Assembly (NCBI RefSeq): GCF_014195095.1
Contig: NZ_JACIBC010000009.1
Span: 124,001 to 188,000, forward strand
DNA: 64,000 nt
Source: Rhizobium sp. BK602
GTDB taxonomy: Bacteria; Pseudomonadota; Alphaproteobacteria; Rhizobiales; Rhizobiaceae
Reading direction: 5' to 3'
A program made the position numbers and the translations under genes. Of this stretch, positions 23,817 through 32,016 are shown piece after piece. The notes under the pieces are model-generated. The model saw only the letters and a program-made list of their open reading frames with translations. It had not been told where the DNA came from and ran no database searches. Numbering within the stretch: the stretch's first letter is position 1; every line of letters begins with the position of its first letter.

Positions 23817-25198
23817 AAGGTCATGTCTCCAGCAATGATCCGGCGAGAGGGTGGGCGGACGAATTGGCCGCTGCCCGGCTCGGCCAGCACTTTATTTCGG
23901 TCAGTAATCTGCCTGCCCCTGAGATAGGTCGCGGACACCGTCCAGGGTAGGCGGATGCCATGATAGGGGCTCCAGCCAACGACGTTGTTGCCGCTGGAAG
24001 CGGCATCATAGACGGTTTCGTGGGGTTCCAGCACGACGATATCGGCATCCTTGCCCGGCGTCAGCGCGCCCTTGATATGATCGAGGCGGAAATGCCGGGC
24101 CGGGTTCTGCGCCATCAGCTTCGCCGCCCAGGTCAGCGGCACGCCACGCTCCAGCGCGCCCTTGACGAAGAGCGGCACCATGGCCTCCAGCCCCGGAACG
24201 CCGGAAGCATTGGCCAGCATGTCCGGATTGGTCTTGCGGTTCTCCGACCAGCTGACATGATCGGTCGAGACCAGCCAGACATTGCCTTCCGCCACCTTCC
24301 GCCACAGCGTTTCCACTTCGGCGCGTGGACGGATCGGCGGATTGATCTTGGCCTTGCCGCCCAGCCGCTTCACATCGTTTTCCTCGTCCAGCGTCAGATA
24401 ATGGATGCAGCATTCCACCGTCGCCTCGAAGCCATCGCGGCGATAGGCGCGGGCAATGTCGTAGCCGCGCCCCAGCGAGCAATGCACGACATGCGCCGGG
24501 CAGCCGGTATCCGCACCCGTCTCGAAGATCGTATGCATGGCGAGCAGTTCGGTGATCGGCGGACGCGATAGGCCATGGGCGCGATAATCGGTCACGCCGC
24601 TCGCCTTCACCTGTTCCATGTAGCTGCGGACCGCCTCGTCGTCCTCATTGTGCACGCCGGCGGTCAGCCCGGTCGGTGCGATCGCCGCGAAACAGGCATC
24701 GAGCAGGGCGGGCGGAATGCGCGGGAAACGCTTCGGATCGGTGCCGAAAGTGGAGAATTTGAAGGCACTAACGCCGGCCTCGACCATTTCGGCGATCCGC
24801 GCCGGGCCTTCTTCGGGGTCGACCGTGCCGTAGAGCGCGAAATCGACGCGGGCCTGCGGCGACGCATAGTCGATCTTCTTCTTCACGGCTTGCGCCGAGC
24901 AGACGAGATTGCCTTCGTCATAGGGCATGTCGACGATGGTAGTGACGCCGCCGGCGGCGGCCGAGCGGGTCGACCAGATGAAATCCTCCTGGTCCTTCTG
25001 GGAGAGCGAATGCACCTGCGCGTCGATCGCGCCGGGCAGGATCAGCGCTCTTCCGAGCAGATGCCGCTCGCGGGCGGCCGGCGGCACGCCCATGCCGATC
25101 TCGGCGATCTTGCCGCCGCGCACGGCGACATAGCCCTGTTCGACGACGCGTTCGGGCAGCACCACCGTGCCCTGCAGGACGAGATCGAAGTCAGCCAT
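23813..25198 (-). CDS. Hydantoinase/dihydroorotase-type amidohydrolase
   Basis: 461-residue cyclic amidohydrolase. Expected metal ligands are Lys147 (carboxylated; AFKFSTFG), His183 (GVHNEDDE), His239 (VVHCSLGRG) and Asp313 (STDHVSW). The first HxH motif reads IDAQVH, so its first His is replaced by Gln61 while His63 remains, a variant also seen in some dihydroorotase-like proteins. In this operon it probably opens hydantoin-5-propionate to N-carbamoyl-glutamate. It starts 22 bp after the lyase gene. Allantoinase or dihydropyrimidinase annotation is possible but less supported by context. Confidence 0.82.
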   Translation of the reverse strand: MADFDLVLQGTVVLPERVVEQGYVAVRGGKIAEIGMGVPPAARERHLLGRALILPGAIDAQVHSLSQKDQEDFIWSTRSAAAGGVTTIVDMPYDEGNLVCSAQAVKKKIDYASPQARVDFALYGTVDPEEGPARIAEMVEAGVSAFKFSTFGTDPKRFPRIPPALLDACFAAIAPTGLTAGVHNEDDEAVRSYMEQVKASGVTDYRAHGLSRPPITELLAMHTIFETGADTGCPAHVVHCSLGRGYDIARAYRRDGFEATVECCIHYLTLDEENDVKRLGGKAKINPPIRPRAEVETLWRKVAEGNVWLVSTDHVSWSENRKTNPDMLANASGVPGLEAMVPLFVKGALERGVPLTWAAKLMAQNPARHFRLDHIKGALTPGKDADIVVLEPHETVYDAASSGNNVVGWSPYHGIRLPWTVSATYLRGRQITDRNKVLAEPGSGQFVRPPSRRIIAGDMTL

Positions 25199-25220
25199 GC
25201 GTATTGTCTCCGTTCAATGG

Positions 25221-26804
25221 TCAGATCGTCACGGCGTCGGGGAAAAGCCGCTCCTCGATCCGCTCCAGCGAGCCGAGGGCGAAGAAATCGTCATAGGCGA
25301 GGATCGGCTGGTGGGCGATCATCTCGGAGACGAAGGCTTCGGAAGCCAGCTCCTCCTCGATCGCCTCGACCTCGGCCGAAAGGGGACGGTCGACCTCGTA
25401 GAAGGCGGCATGCTTGCGCACGACGTCGTAGAGCATGCGGGCCACGCCTTCCGGCTTGTCGCCGAGGATATCCATTGCCTGCGCCGACAGCAGGGCTTCC
25501 AGTGCCGCAAGACGTTTCAGCGCGCGCATCTGCCGCTCGAAACGTTCGATCACCAGCGGCAGGAAGGCGGCTTCGTCCTCCATGCCGGCAGCGACCACCA
25601 GCGACTGCGCCGAGACCGGATTGGACATGGACAGCACCCGCGAGAAGATCTCGCCGGCCAGCTTGATGATCGGGCCGAAACCGGTGGCGATCCGGCCTTC
25701 CGGCACCAGATTGACCGGCAGGCCGCGCCGCTGGCCATTGCCGAGCAGGACGCAGCGATTGAAGGCATTGCGCGCCGCATGCGCCATGCAGATGACGGCG
25801 GCTTCGAGCAGGATGGTGACGTCGAGCGGCAGCGAGCCGCCCGATGTCATGACGCGGCCGTCGACGATGACGGGATTATCGTCGGAGCGGCCGGTTGCCG
25901 CCAGGATCTTGTGGCCGGCGGCCAGCAGGTTCTCGATCACCGCGCCGAAGACCTGGGCGATCATGCGCAGGCTCAGCGGGTCCTGCACATGCGTTGCCAC
26001 CGGCCATGGCCATTCCTCGGAGGTATTGCAGAGCCAGGCGCCGATCAGTGCTTCCGGCGCCGTGCCGACATGGCGCACGGCAATCCAGGGATCGCGCGAT
26101 GCGCCGAGCGCGCCGGCTGCCATCATGCCGGTGGCGAGCAGTACACGGATCGAGGAGGCGGCATTGCGCGTGGCTTCCGCCGCGGCGGCGAAGCTGACGG
26201 CGTTCACGCTGAGCGAGGCCAGGCTGTCGCGCGGCAACATCCTGACCGGCGCGATGCCGGCGGCCGCGAAGGCCTCGGCGGCCTGCATGCGCCGGCCACG
26301 ATAGACGGCCTCGCCGACCCCGGTCAGAACCGCGCCGATCTGGCCCATCAGCCCGATATCGGCGCAGCCGATCGAGCCGGTGCGGCGGACCACGGGAATG
26401 ACATCGGCATGCAGAAGCTGGAGATAGGCATCGATCAGCGCCGGCGAGCAGCCGACCCGTCCGGTCAGGGCCGTGTTGACGCGGATCGCCATGGCATTGC
26501 GCACCACCGACATGGAGAAGGGAGCGCCGGTGCCGAAATGATGGGCGCGCACAAGGCCGAGATTGAAGGCATCGAGGTCTTCCGGCGACCACTCCACGTC
26601 CTTCATCGCGCCGACGCCGGTGGTGGAGCCATAGACCGGCATGCCGGACTGGATGGTGCTTTCGAGGATTGTACGCGCCACATGCGCCCGCGCCATGCCG
26701 CTTTGCGAAGCCGAAGGCAGCACGCTGCCCGCGCCGATCCGTACCAGATCGCTGAAGCCCAGGGGCTGTCCGGTAAGTTCGATGCCGGCTTTCCTATGCT
26801 CCAT
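25221..26804 (-). CDS. Histidine ammonia-lyase-family protein lacking the MIO motif, probable ergothionase
   Basis: 527 residues of the HAL/PAL fold: MPVYGSTTGVGAMKD (Tyr58 at the place of the lyase tyrosine), THVQDPLSLR (271-280) and RSDDNPV (306-312). The MIO-forming Ala-Ser-Gly of GSVGASGD is replaced: GSIGCADIG has Cys147-Ala148-Asp149. MIO cannot form without it, so ammonia elimination from histidine is unlikely. Ergothionase, a MIO-free family member, eliminates trimethylamine from ergothioneine to give thiourocanate, which fits the downstream genes. The start at MEHRKAGIEL follows AAGGAGA. First gene of the operon. Confidence 0.78.
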   Translation of the reverse strand: MEHRKAGIELTGQPLGFSDLVRIGAGSVLPSASQSGMARAHVARTILESTIQSGMPVYGSTTGVGAMKDVEWSPEDLDAFNLGLVRAHHFGTGAPFSMSVVRNAMAIRVNTALTGRVGCSPALIDAYLQLLHADVIPVVRRTGSIGCADIGLMGQIGAVLTGVGEAVYRGRRMQAAEAFAAAGIAPVRMLPRDSLASLSVNAVSFAAAAEATRNAASSIRVLLATGMMAAGALGASRDPWIAVRHVGTAPEALIGAWLCNTSEEWPWPVATHVQDPLSLRMIAQVFGAVIENLLAAGHKILAATGRSDDNPVIVDGRVMTSGGSLPLDVTILLEAAVICMAHAARNAFNRCVLLGNGQRRGLPVNLVPEGRIATGFGPIIKLAGEIFSRVLSMSNPVSAQSLVVAAGMEDEAAFLPLVIERFERQMRALKRLAALEALLSAQAMDILGDKPEGVARMLYDVVRKHAAFYEVDRPLSAEVEAIEEELASEAFVSEMIAHQPILAYDDFFALGSLERIEERLFPDAVTI

Positions 26805-26851
26805 CTTCGATGTTCTCCTTTGCCGCAAGCCTATGCGAGCCTCATCGATAA

Positions 26852-26863
26852 TGGGATATCCCA
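26852..26863. promoter_or_regulatory. Perfect palindrome upstream of the operon, possible operator
   Basis: TGGGATATCCCA, a perfect 12-bp palindrome whose nearer end is 48 bp upstream of the lyase ATG. It falls where an operator overlapping the promoter would be. No regulator gene adjoins it; the cupin gene reads away on the other side. Confidence 0.45.
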
Positions 26864-27065
26864 AATGGCGAACACCTGTCGCATCGCTCGTATCGAAGCG
26901 CTGTTGTGGGCGCCTCAAGGCTGGCCATGGCCCGATCGTCGAAAAGGCTATTTCTTTCCGCTTGCAACCTCATGATGCGCCCAAGATGCGAATTTGTCAT
27001 TGGACAGCAGTCCTCGACACGGCGATGCTCGGCCACGGCCCATTCCCGTTTCAAGGATAGCAAGA

Positions 27066-27398
27066 ATGAAGATACCCGAACTGCCTTTCACGACAATCGA
27101 TTGGGAGGCGGTTGCGCCGACCCGGCATGCCGGCGAGAGCGGCTTTGCGCTGTGGCGCAGCTTGAACATCGGCGACATTCGCGTTCGCGTCGTCGAATAC
27201 TCTCCCGGCTATGTCGCGGACCATTGGTGCGACCGTGGCCACATCATCTATGTGCTCGAGGGAGAGCTGATTTCGGAGCTGAAGGACGGGCGAAGCTCCG
27301 TCCTGACGAAGGGCATGGGCTATCAGGTATCCGATTTCGGCGATGCCGCGCATCGTTCCTCGACGAAGACGGGCGCGAAGCTCTTTATTGTCGACTAA
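27066..27398 (+). CDS. Small cupin protein
   Basis: 110 residues forming one cupin barrel. The segment YVADHWCDRGHIIYVLEGEL (20 residues, about 49-68) carries motif 1 with His, Cys and His ligand candidates, and DFGDAAHRS gives a motif-2 His. A ribosome binding site (AAGGAT) precedes the ATG. It is divergent from the ergothioneine-type operon and lies inside the same pair of inverted repeats, so it might be linked to it. Its reaction, if any, is unknown. Confidence 0.75.
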   Translation: MKIPELPFTTIDWEAVAPTRHAGESGFALWRSLNIGDIRVRVVEYSPGYVADHWCDRGHIIYVLEGELISELKDGRSSVLTKGMGYQVSDFGDAAHRSSTKTGAKLFIVD

Positions 27399-27452
27399 AG
27401 CAGTTCAACGCTTCATTGGAGCACTGAACCGCTCCATCTTATTGTTTAGACG

Positions 27453-27497
27453 TCATTCCTGACGGAAAATCGCTGCGCAGTTTTCCTGGAATTGCTC
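27453..27497 (-). repeat. RIME-like palindromic repeat, diverged inverted copy
   Basis: The minus strand reads GAGCAATTCCAGGAAAACTG and then the core seen in the other copies, with several substitutions near the distal arm. It sits between the cupin and ubiB ends. Adjoining sequence from about 27400 may be the remnant of a second palindrome. Confidence 0.75.
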
Positions 27498-27564
27498 TCA
27501 CGGCCAAGCGTGAAACCTGAGCCGGATGCGTGTGGCAGCCCTGGTCCGCGGCCGCCGAAACGGC

Positions 27565-29139
27565 TCAGCTCAGATGCCAGGCGATATAGAGCAGGGTCAG
27601 CGCGATGATCCAGAGCGCGAAGCGGCCGGAGCGGCTGTGCTTGGCTTCCGCCTTGCCGATTGCCTCCGCCGTCTGCGGGTCGAAGCGCAGGCCGTTTTCG
27701 CTCATGGCGAGGAGTTCGTGATGGAACTTCTCCGTCTTGGCGGCGATCTCGGGTGCCGCTTCCGCGAGCTTCACGGCCGCTTTCAAACCGTCCTTGAGGT
27801 CGGTTACGATGCGTTTCGGGCCGAGATTGGTGCGGATCCAGTCGCCGACGACCGGTTCCGACGCCTTCCACATGTTGAAGCGCGGATTGAGCATGCGCGA
27901 CACGCCCTCGACCACCACCATGGTCTTCTGCAGCATCACCAGCTCCGGCCGCGTCTCCATGTCGAAGAGTTCGGTCACCTCGAAGAGCAGCGTCAAGAGC
28001 TTGCCCATCGAGATCGTCTCGGCCGGCTGGCCATGGATCGGCTCGCCGATGGCGCGGATCGCCTGGGCGAAACTCTCGGTATTGTGATGGGAAGGCACGT
28101 AGCCCGCTTCGAAATGCACCTCGGCGACGCGGATATAGTCGCGGGTGATGAAGCCATAGAGGATTTCGGCGAGGAAGCGCCGCTCTTTCTTGCCGAGCCG
28201 CCCGACGATGCCCATGTCGACGGCGACGATCTCGCCTGCCGCGTCGACGAAGAGATTGCCGGGATGCATGTCGGCATGGAAGAATCCGTCGCGCAGGGTG
28301 TGGCGAAGGAAGGACTGGATCAGCGTGTCTGCGAGGACGTTGAGATCGTGGCCGGCAGCCTTCAAGCCCTCGACATCGGACATCTTGACGCCGTCGATCC
28401 ACTCCATGGTGATGACGTCGCGGCCGGTGCGCTCCCAATCCACCTTGGGAACGCGGAAACCGGGGTCTTTCTGGGTATTTTCGGCAATCTCGGAGAGGGC
28501 GGCCGCTTCCAGCCGCAGGTCCATCTCCACCTTGGTCGTCTGCTCCAGGGTCCGCGTCACCTCGACGGGGCGCAGGCGGCGGCTCGACGGCAGGAAGCGT
28601 TCCTGCAGATGGGCGACGAGATACATCGCCTTGATATCGTTGACGAAACGCTGGCGCACACCGGGGCGCACCACCTTGACGGCCACACGCTTGGGTCCGT
28701 CAGGGGTTTGGACTTCAGCCGGATGCACCTGCGCGATGGACGCGGCGGCAATCGGTTCGCCAAAGCTTACATAGAGATCGTCAAGCGTGCGGCCCAGTGA
28801 GGTTTCGATCGCCGCCTTCGCCGCCGCTTGCGGAAAGAAGGCCATGCGGTCCTGCAGCTGCGACAGGTCGTCGGCCATGTCGACGCCGACGACATCGGGC
28901 CGGGTTGCCAGAAACTGGCCGATCTTCACATAGGACGGCCCCAGACGTTCGACGGCCTTGGCGAGCCGATCGCTGCGCGCCTGGCTCTTGGCACGCTTGC
29001 GGGCAAACATGCCGACGAAGGTTTTGGCAAGGCTGACGGAGGGCGGCAGGCCTTCCGACGGAAGCGAAATGACCACGCCTTCGCGCACCAGCACCCAGCC
29101 GACCCTGAGCAGGCCGAAATATGCGTTGAAAGCAGTCAT
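27565..29139 (-). CDS. ubiB: UbiB-family ATPase/kinase-like protein of ubiquinone synthesis
   Basis: 524 residues. The atypical-kinase core has LGPSYVKIGQFLATRPD (KxGQ motif near residue 70), the nucleotide-binding AVKVVRPGVRQRF, and a catalytic-loop-like HADMHPGNLFVD followed by VAVDMGIVGRL. The C-terminus has a hydrophobic helix (FALWIIALTLLYIAWHLS) that anchors it to the inner membrane. UbiB supports extraction or delivery of hydrophobic ubiquinone intermediates by ATP hydrolysis. It is 62 bp downstream of ubiE on the same strand, forming the usual rhizobial ubiE-ubiB pair. Confidence 0.95.
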   Translation of the reverse strand: MTAFNAYFGLLRVGWVLVREGVVISLPSEGLPPSVSLAKTFVGMFARKRAKSQARSDRLAKAVERLGPSYVKIGQFLATRPDVVGVDMADDLSQLQDRMAFFPQAAAKAAIETSLGRTLDDLYVSFGEPIAAASIAQVHPAEVQTPDGPKRVAVKVVRPGVRQRFVNDIKAMYLVAHLQERFLPSSRRLRPVEVTRTLEQTTKVEMDLRLEAAALSEIAENTQKDPGFRVPKVDWERTGRDVITMEWIDGVKMSDVEGLKAAGHDLNVLADTLIQSFLRHTLRDGFFHADMHPGNLFVDAAGEIVAVDMGIVGRLGKKERRFLAEILYGFITRDYIRVAEVHFEAGYVPSHHNTESFAQAIRAIGEPIHGQPAETISMGKLLTLLFEVTELFDMETRPELVMLQKTMVVVEGVSRMLNPRFNMWKASEPVVGDWIRTNLGPKRIVTDLKDGLKAAVKLAEAAPEIAAKTEKFHHELLAMSENGLRFDPQTAEAIGKAEAKHSRSGRFALWIIALTLLYIAWHLS

Positions 29140-29201
29140 CGCGTCTCGATATCTCCGAGGACGCAGTCCGAATGCGGCTTCACAGTCCTAGCCGTCATGC
29201 G

Positions 29202-29978
29202 TCAGAGCTTCCAGCCGGAGTGCAGAGCGGCGATGCCGCCGGTATAATTGGTGAAGTTCACGCGCGAGAAGCCGGCCTCGCGGATCATGGTCGCGAAATC
29301 CTGCTGGTTCGGAAACTTGCGGATGGATTCCACCAGATACTGATAGGGTTCGGCATCGCCGGTGATCGCCTTGCCGAATTTCGGAATGGCGTTGAAGGAC
29401 CAGGCGTCGTAGACGCGGTCGAGAAGCGGCAGGTCGACTTCGGAGAATTCCAGCACCAGCAGCCGTCCGCCGCGCTTCAGCACGCGATAGGCTTCCTTCA
29501 GCGCCACATCGATGCGCGGCACGTTGCGGATGCCGAAGGCGATCGTATAGGCATCGAAGGAGTTTGGCTCGAAGGGCAGCTCCTCGGCATTGGCCTCGAC
29601 AAAGGTGAGATTGTCGGTGAGCTTCTTCTTTTCGGCCCGTTCGGCGCCGACACCGAGCATCGAGCCGTTGATGTCGAGCACGGTCGCATGCGCGAGGCGG
29701 TTCGAGGCTTCGACGATGCGGAAGGCGATGTCACCCGTGCCGCCGGCGACGTCGAGCACCTTGTAGGAGGGGTCCTTGCGCGGGTTGAGCGCCGAGATCA
29801 TCGCATCCTTCCAGGCCCGGTGCAGGCCCATGGACATGACGTCGTTCATGATGTCGTAGCGCTTGGCGACCTTATGGAACACCTCGTTGACGAGGCCCTG
29901 CTTCTCGCCATCGGCGACTTCGCGGAAGCCATAGGATGTTTCCATGCCGCCTTCGGCGGAGGTGCGGCTTTCTGCCAT
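29202..29978 (-). CDS. ubiE: Ubiquinone/menaquinone C-methyltransferase
   Basis: SAM-dependent C-methyltransferase of ubiquinone synthesis. 258 residues from the ATG encoding MAESRTSAEGG, with GGAG 8 bp upstream. The UbiE signature YDIMNDVMSMGLHRAWKD (18 residues near 42) and the SAM motif VLDVAGGTGDIAF are clear, as is RVLKRGGRLLVLEFSEV. An in-frame extension of 32 codons upstream is rejected. Divergent from fpg and upstream of ubiB. Confidence 0.96.
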   Translation of the reverse strand: MAESRTSAEGGMETSYGFREVADGEKQGLVNEVFHKVAKRYDIMNDVMSMGLHRAWKDAMISALNPRKDPSYKVLDVAGGTGDIAFRIVEASNRLAHATVLDINGSMLGVGAERAEKKKLTDNLTFVEANAEELPFEPNSFDAYTIAFGIRNVPRIDVALKEAYRVLKRGGRLLVLEFSEVDLPLLDRVYDAWSFNAIPKFGKAITGDAEPYQYLVESIRKFPNQQDFATMIREAGFSRVNFTNYTGGIAALHSGWKL

Positions 29979-30122
29979 CAGCTCAACTCCGTATACATAA
30001 TTGCGCGGCAGACCATAGCGAAATCGCATCTGCCACGCTATCTCATCAGCCAGGTCACCGGCCGCATTGCCCATGGGCTATAGCCCAGATCATAAGCGGT
30101 TGAAACATAAAGATGGATAGCC

Positions 30123-31013
30123 ATGCCGGAATTACCAGAGGTCGAAACCGTAAGGCGCGGGCTTGCCCCCACCATGGAGGGCGCGCTGCTGGCCGAACTG
30201 GAGCTGCGCCGCAAGGATCTGCGCTTTCCCTTCCCGGCCGAATTCTCCCGCCTCGTCTCCGGGCGCGGCATTGCGTCGCTGTCGCGCCGCGCCAAATATC
30301 TGCTGATCGATCTCGATGACGGCATGACGATCATCGCCCATCTCGGCATGTCCGGCTCCTTCCGTGTCGAAAGCGGTGCCGCCGCCGATACGCCCGGCGC
30401 ATTCCATCATCCGCGCTCCAAGGACGAAAAGCACGACCATGTCGTCTTTCACCTGACGGGGGCAAACGGCGCGCAGAGAGTCATCTATAATGACCCGCGC
30501 CGCTTCGGCTTCATGGATATCGTCCGGCGCGCCGATCTTGCCAGCCACCCGTCGTTTCGCGATCTCGGCCCGGAGCCGACGGGCAATGCCCTGAGCGCCA
30601 ACTATCTGGCGGAGCGTTTTTCGGGCAAGGCGCAGCCGCTGAAGAGTGCGCTTCTCGATCAGAAGAACATCGCCGGTCTCGGCAATATCTATGTATGCGA
30701 GGCACTGTGGCGCTCGCATCTGTCGCCGCTGCGCGCCGCCGGCACGCTGGTCACCGGCGCCGGCGCGCCGAAAGAGGAACTGCTGCGACTGGTCGAGGCG
30801 ATCCGCGAGGTCATCGCCGATGCGATCGCCGCCGGCGGCTCTTCCTTGCGCGACCATATCCAGACGGACGGTTCGCTCGGCTATTTCCAGCATTCCTTTT
30901 CCGTCTACGATCGTGAAGCAGAGCCTTGCGGCACGCCCGGCTGCGGCGGTACGGTCGCCCGCATCGTGCAGGCGGGGCGCTCCTCCTTCTATTGCGCCGC
31001 CTGCCAGAGCTGA
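30123..31013 (+). CDS. mutM: Formamidopyrimidine-DNA glycosylase
   Basis: Base-excision repair enzyme (Fpg) that removes 8-oxoguanine and formamidopyrimidines and nicks the strand. 296 residues beginning MPELPEVETVRRGL: after Met removal, Pro1 is the Schiff-base nucleophile and Glu2 is catalytic, fixing the start. Lys in SRRAKYLLIDL is the conserved lysine. The helix-two-turn-helix has NIAGLGNIYVCEALW, and the C-terminal zinc finger runs CGTPGC to YCAAC. Divergent from ubiE; the enoyl-CoA hydratase gene follows after 37 bp. Confidence 0.97.
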   Translation: MPELPEVETVRRGLAPTMEGALLAELELRRKDLRFPFPAEFSRLVSGRGIASLSRRAKYLLIDLDDGMTIIAHLGMSGSFRVESGAAADTPGAFHHPRSKDEKHDHVVFHLTGANGAQRVIYNDPRRFGFMDIVRRADLASHPSFRDLGPEPTGNALSANYLAERFSGKAQPLKSALLDQKNIAGLGNIYVCEALWRSHLSPLRAAGTLVTGAGAPKEELLRLVEAIREVIADAIAAGGSSLRDHIQTDGSLGYFQHSFSVYDREAEPCGTPGCGGTVARIVQAGRSSFYCAACQS

Positions 31014-31050
31014 CCGGAAGGGGAGGAACCGACTTTGAAGGGAGAGAGAC

Positions 31051-31824
31051 ATGGCTTATGAAACGCTGATCGTCGAAACGCATGGCGCCGTTGGCCTCAT
31101 CCGGCTCAATCGGCCGCAGGCGCTGAACGCGCTGAACTCGACCGTGCTGGCCGAACTGAAACAGGCCTATGCGGCCTTCCATGCCGACGACGCCATCGGC
31201 GCGATCGTGCTCACCGGCTCGGAAAAAGCCTTCGCCGCCGGCGCCGACATCAAGGAGATGCAGCCGCTCGACTTCGCCGATGTCTATAAGGGCGATTTCA
31301 TCAGTGGCTGGGATGAGATCGCCAAGGCGCGCAAGCCGGTTATCGCCGCCGTCGGCGGCTTTGCGCTCGGCGGCGGCTGCGAACTCGCCATGATGTGCGA
31401 CTTCATCATTGCCGCCGATACCGCGAAGTTCGGCCAGCCGGAGATCACGCTTGGCATCATCCCCGGCATGGGCGGGTCGCAGCGGCTGACGCGCGCCGTC
31501 GGCAAGGCAAAAGCGATGGACCTGGTGCTGACCGGCCGGATGATGGATGCGGCGGAAGCCGAGCGTGCCGGCCTGGTCTCCCGCATCGTGCCCGCCGACA
31601 GGCTGGTGGACGAGGCGCTGGCCGCCGCCGCCAAGATCGCCTCGCTGTCGCGTCCCTCGGTGCTGATGGCCAAGGAGGCCGTCAACCGGGCGCTGGAGAC
31701 GACGCTGGAAGAGGGGCTTCGTTTCGAACGCCGGCTGTTCCACAGTCTCTTTGCCACCGAGGACCAGAAAGAGGGCATGGCCGCCTTCATCGAGAAGCGC
31801 AAACCCGTCTTCAAGAACAGATGA
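31051..31824 (+). CDS. Enoyl-CoA hydratase
   Basis: 257-residue crotonase-family enzyme that hydrates 2-enoyl-CoA in fatty-acid beta-oxidation. Oxyanion-hole segments are EKAFAAGADIKEM and FALGGGCELAMMCD; the two catalytic glutamates fall in GCELAM and FGQPEITLGIIPGMGG. Length and sequence are those of FadB1x-type short-chain hydratases. GAGAGA precedes the ATG. In rhizobia this gene commonly sits between fpg and rpsT, as here. Confidence 0.93.
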   Translation: MAYETLIVETHGAVGLIRLNRPQALNALNSTVLAELKQAYAAFHADDAIGAIVLTGSEKAFAAGADIKEMQPLDFADVYKGDFISGWDEIAKARKPVIAAVGGFALGGGCELAMMCDFIIAADTAKFGQPEITLGIIPGMGGSQRLTRAVGKAKAMDLVLTGRMMDAAEAERAGLVSRIVPADRLVDEALAAAAKIASLSRPSVLMAKEAVNRALETTLEEGLRFERRLFHSLFATEDQKEGMAAFIEKRKPVFKNR

Positions 31825-32016
31825 GGGAAAGAATCCGGAATTGCGCGGGTTCCGTGAGAATCCGCGTTGACGCCGCCGCTCATTCCGGTTATATGCCCGC
31901 CACAGTTTGGAAAGCCGATCTGGTTTTCCGCAATTGCTCCCGCATTGCTGGATGAAGTGGCCGCAGGGCCCGCGCTGCAATGACGGAGTTATGTTCGAAT
32001 TCTAAGAGAGGCATAC

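Noticed and set aside
19404..26804. Conventional histidine utilisation (hutH-hutU) operon
   Set aside because: The lyase lacks the MIO motif, hutI/hutG/hutF are absent, and the operon has hydantoinase, carbamoylase and DUF917 genes that histidine breakdown does not need.
31825..32016. RIME remnant between the enoyl-CoA hydratase gene and rpsT
   Set aside because: Short matches such as CCGGAATTGCG and TTTTCCGCAATTGCTC occur, but no palindrome of the repeat can be assembled.
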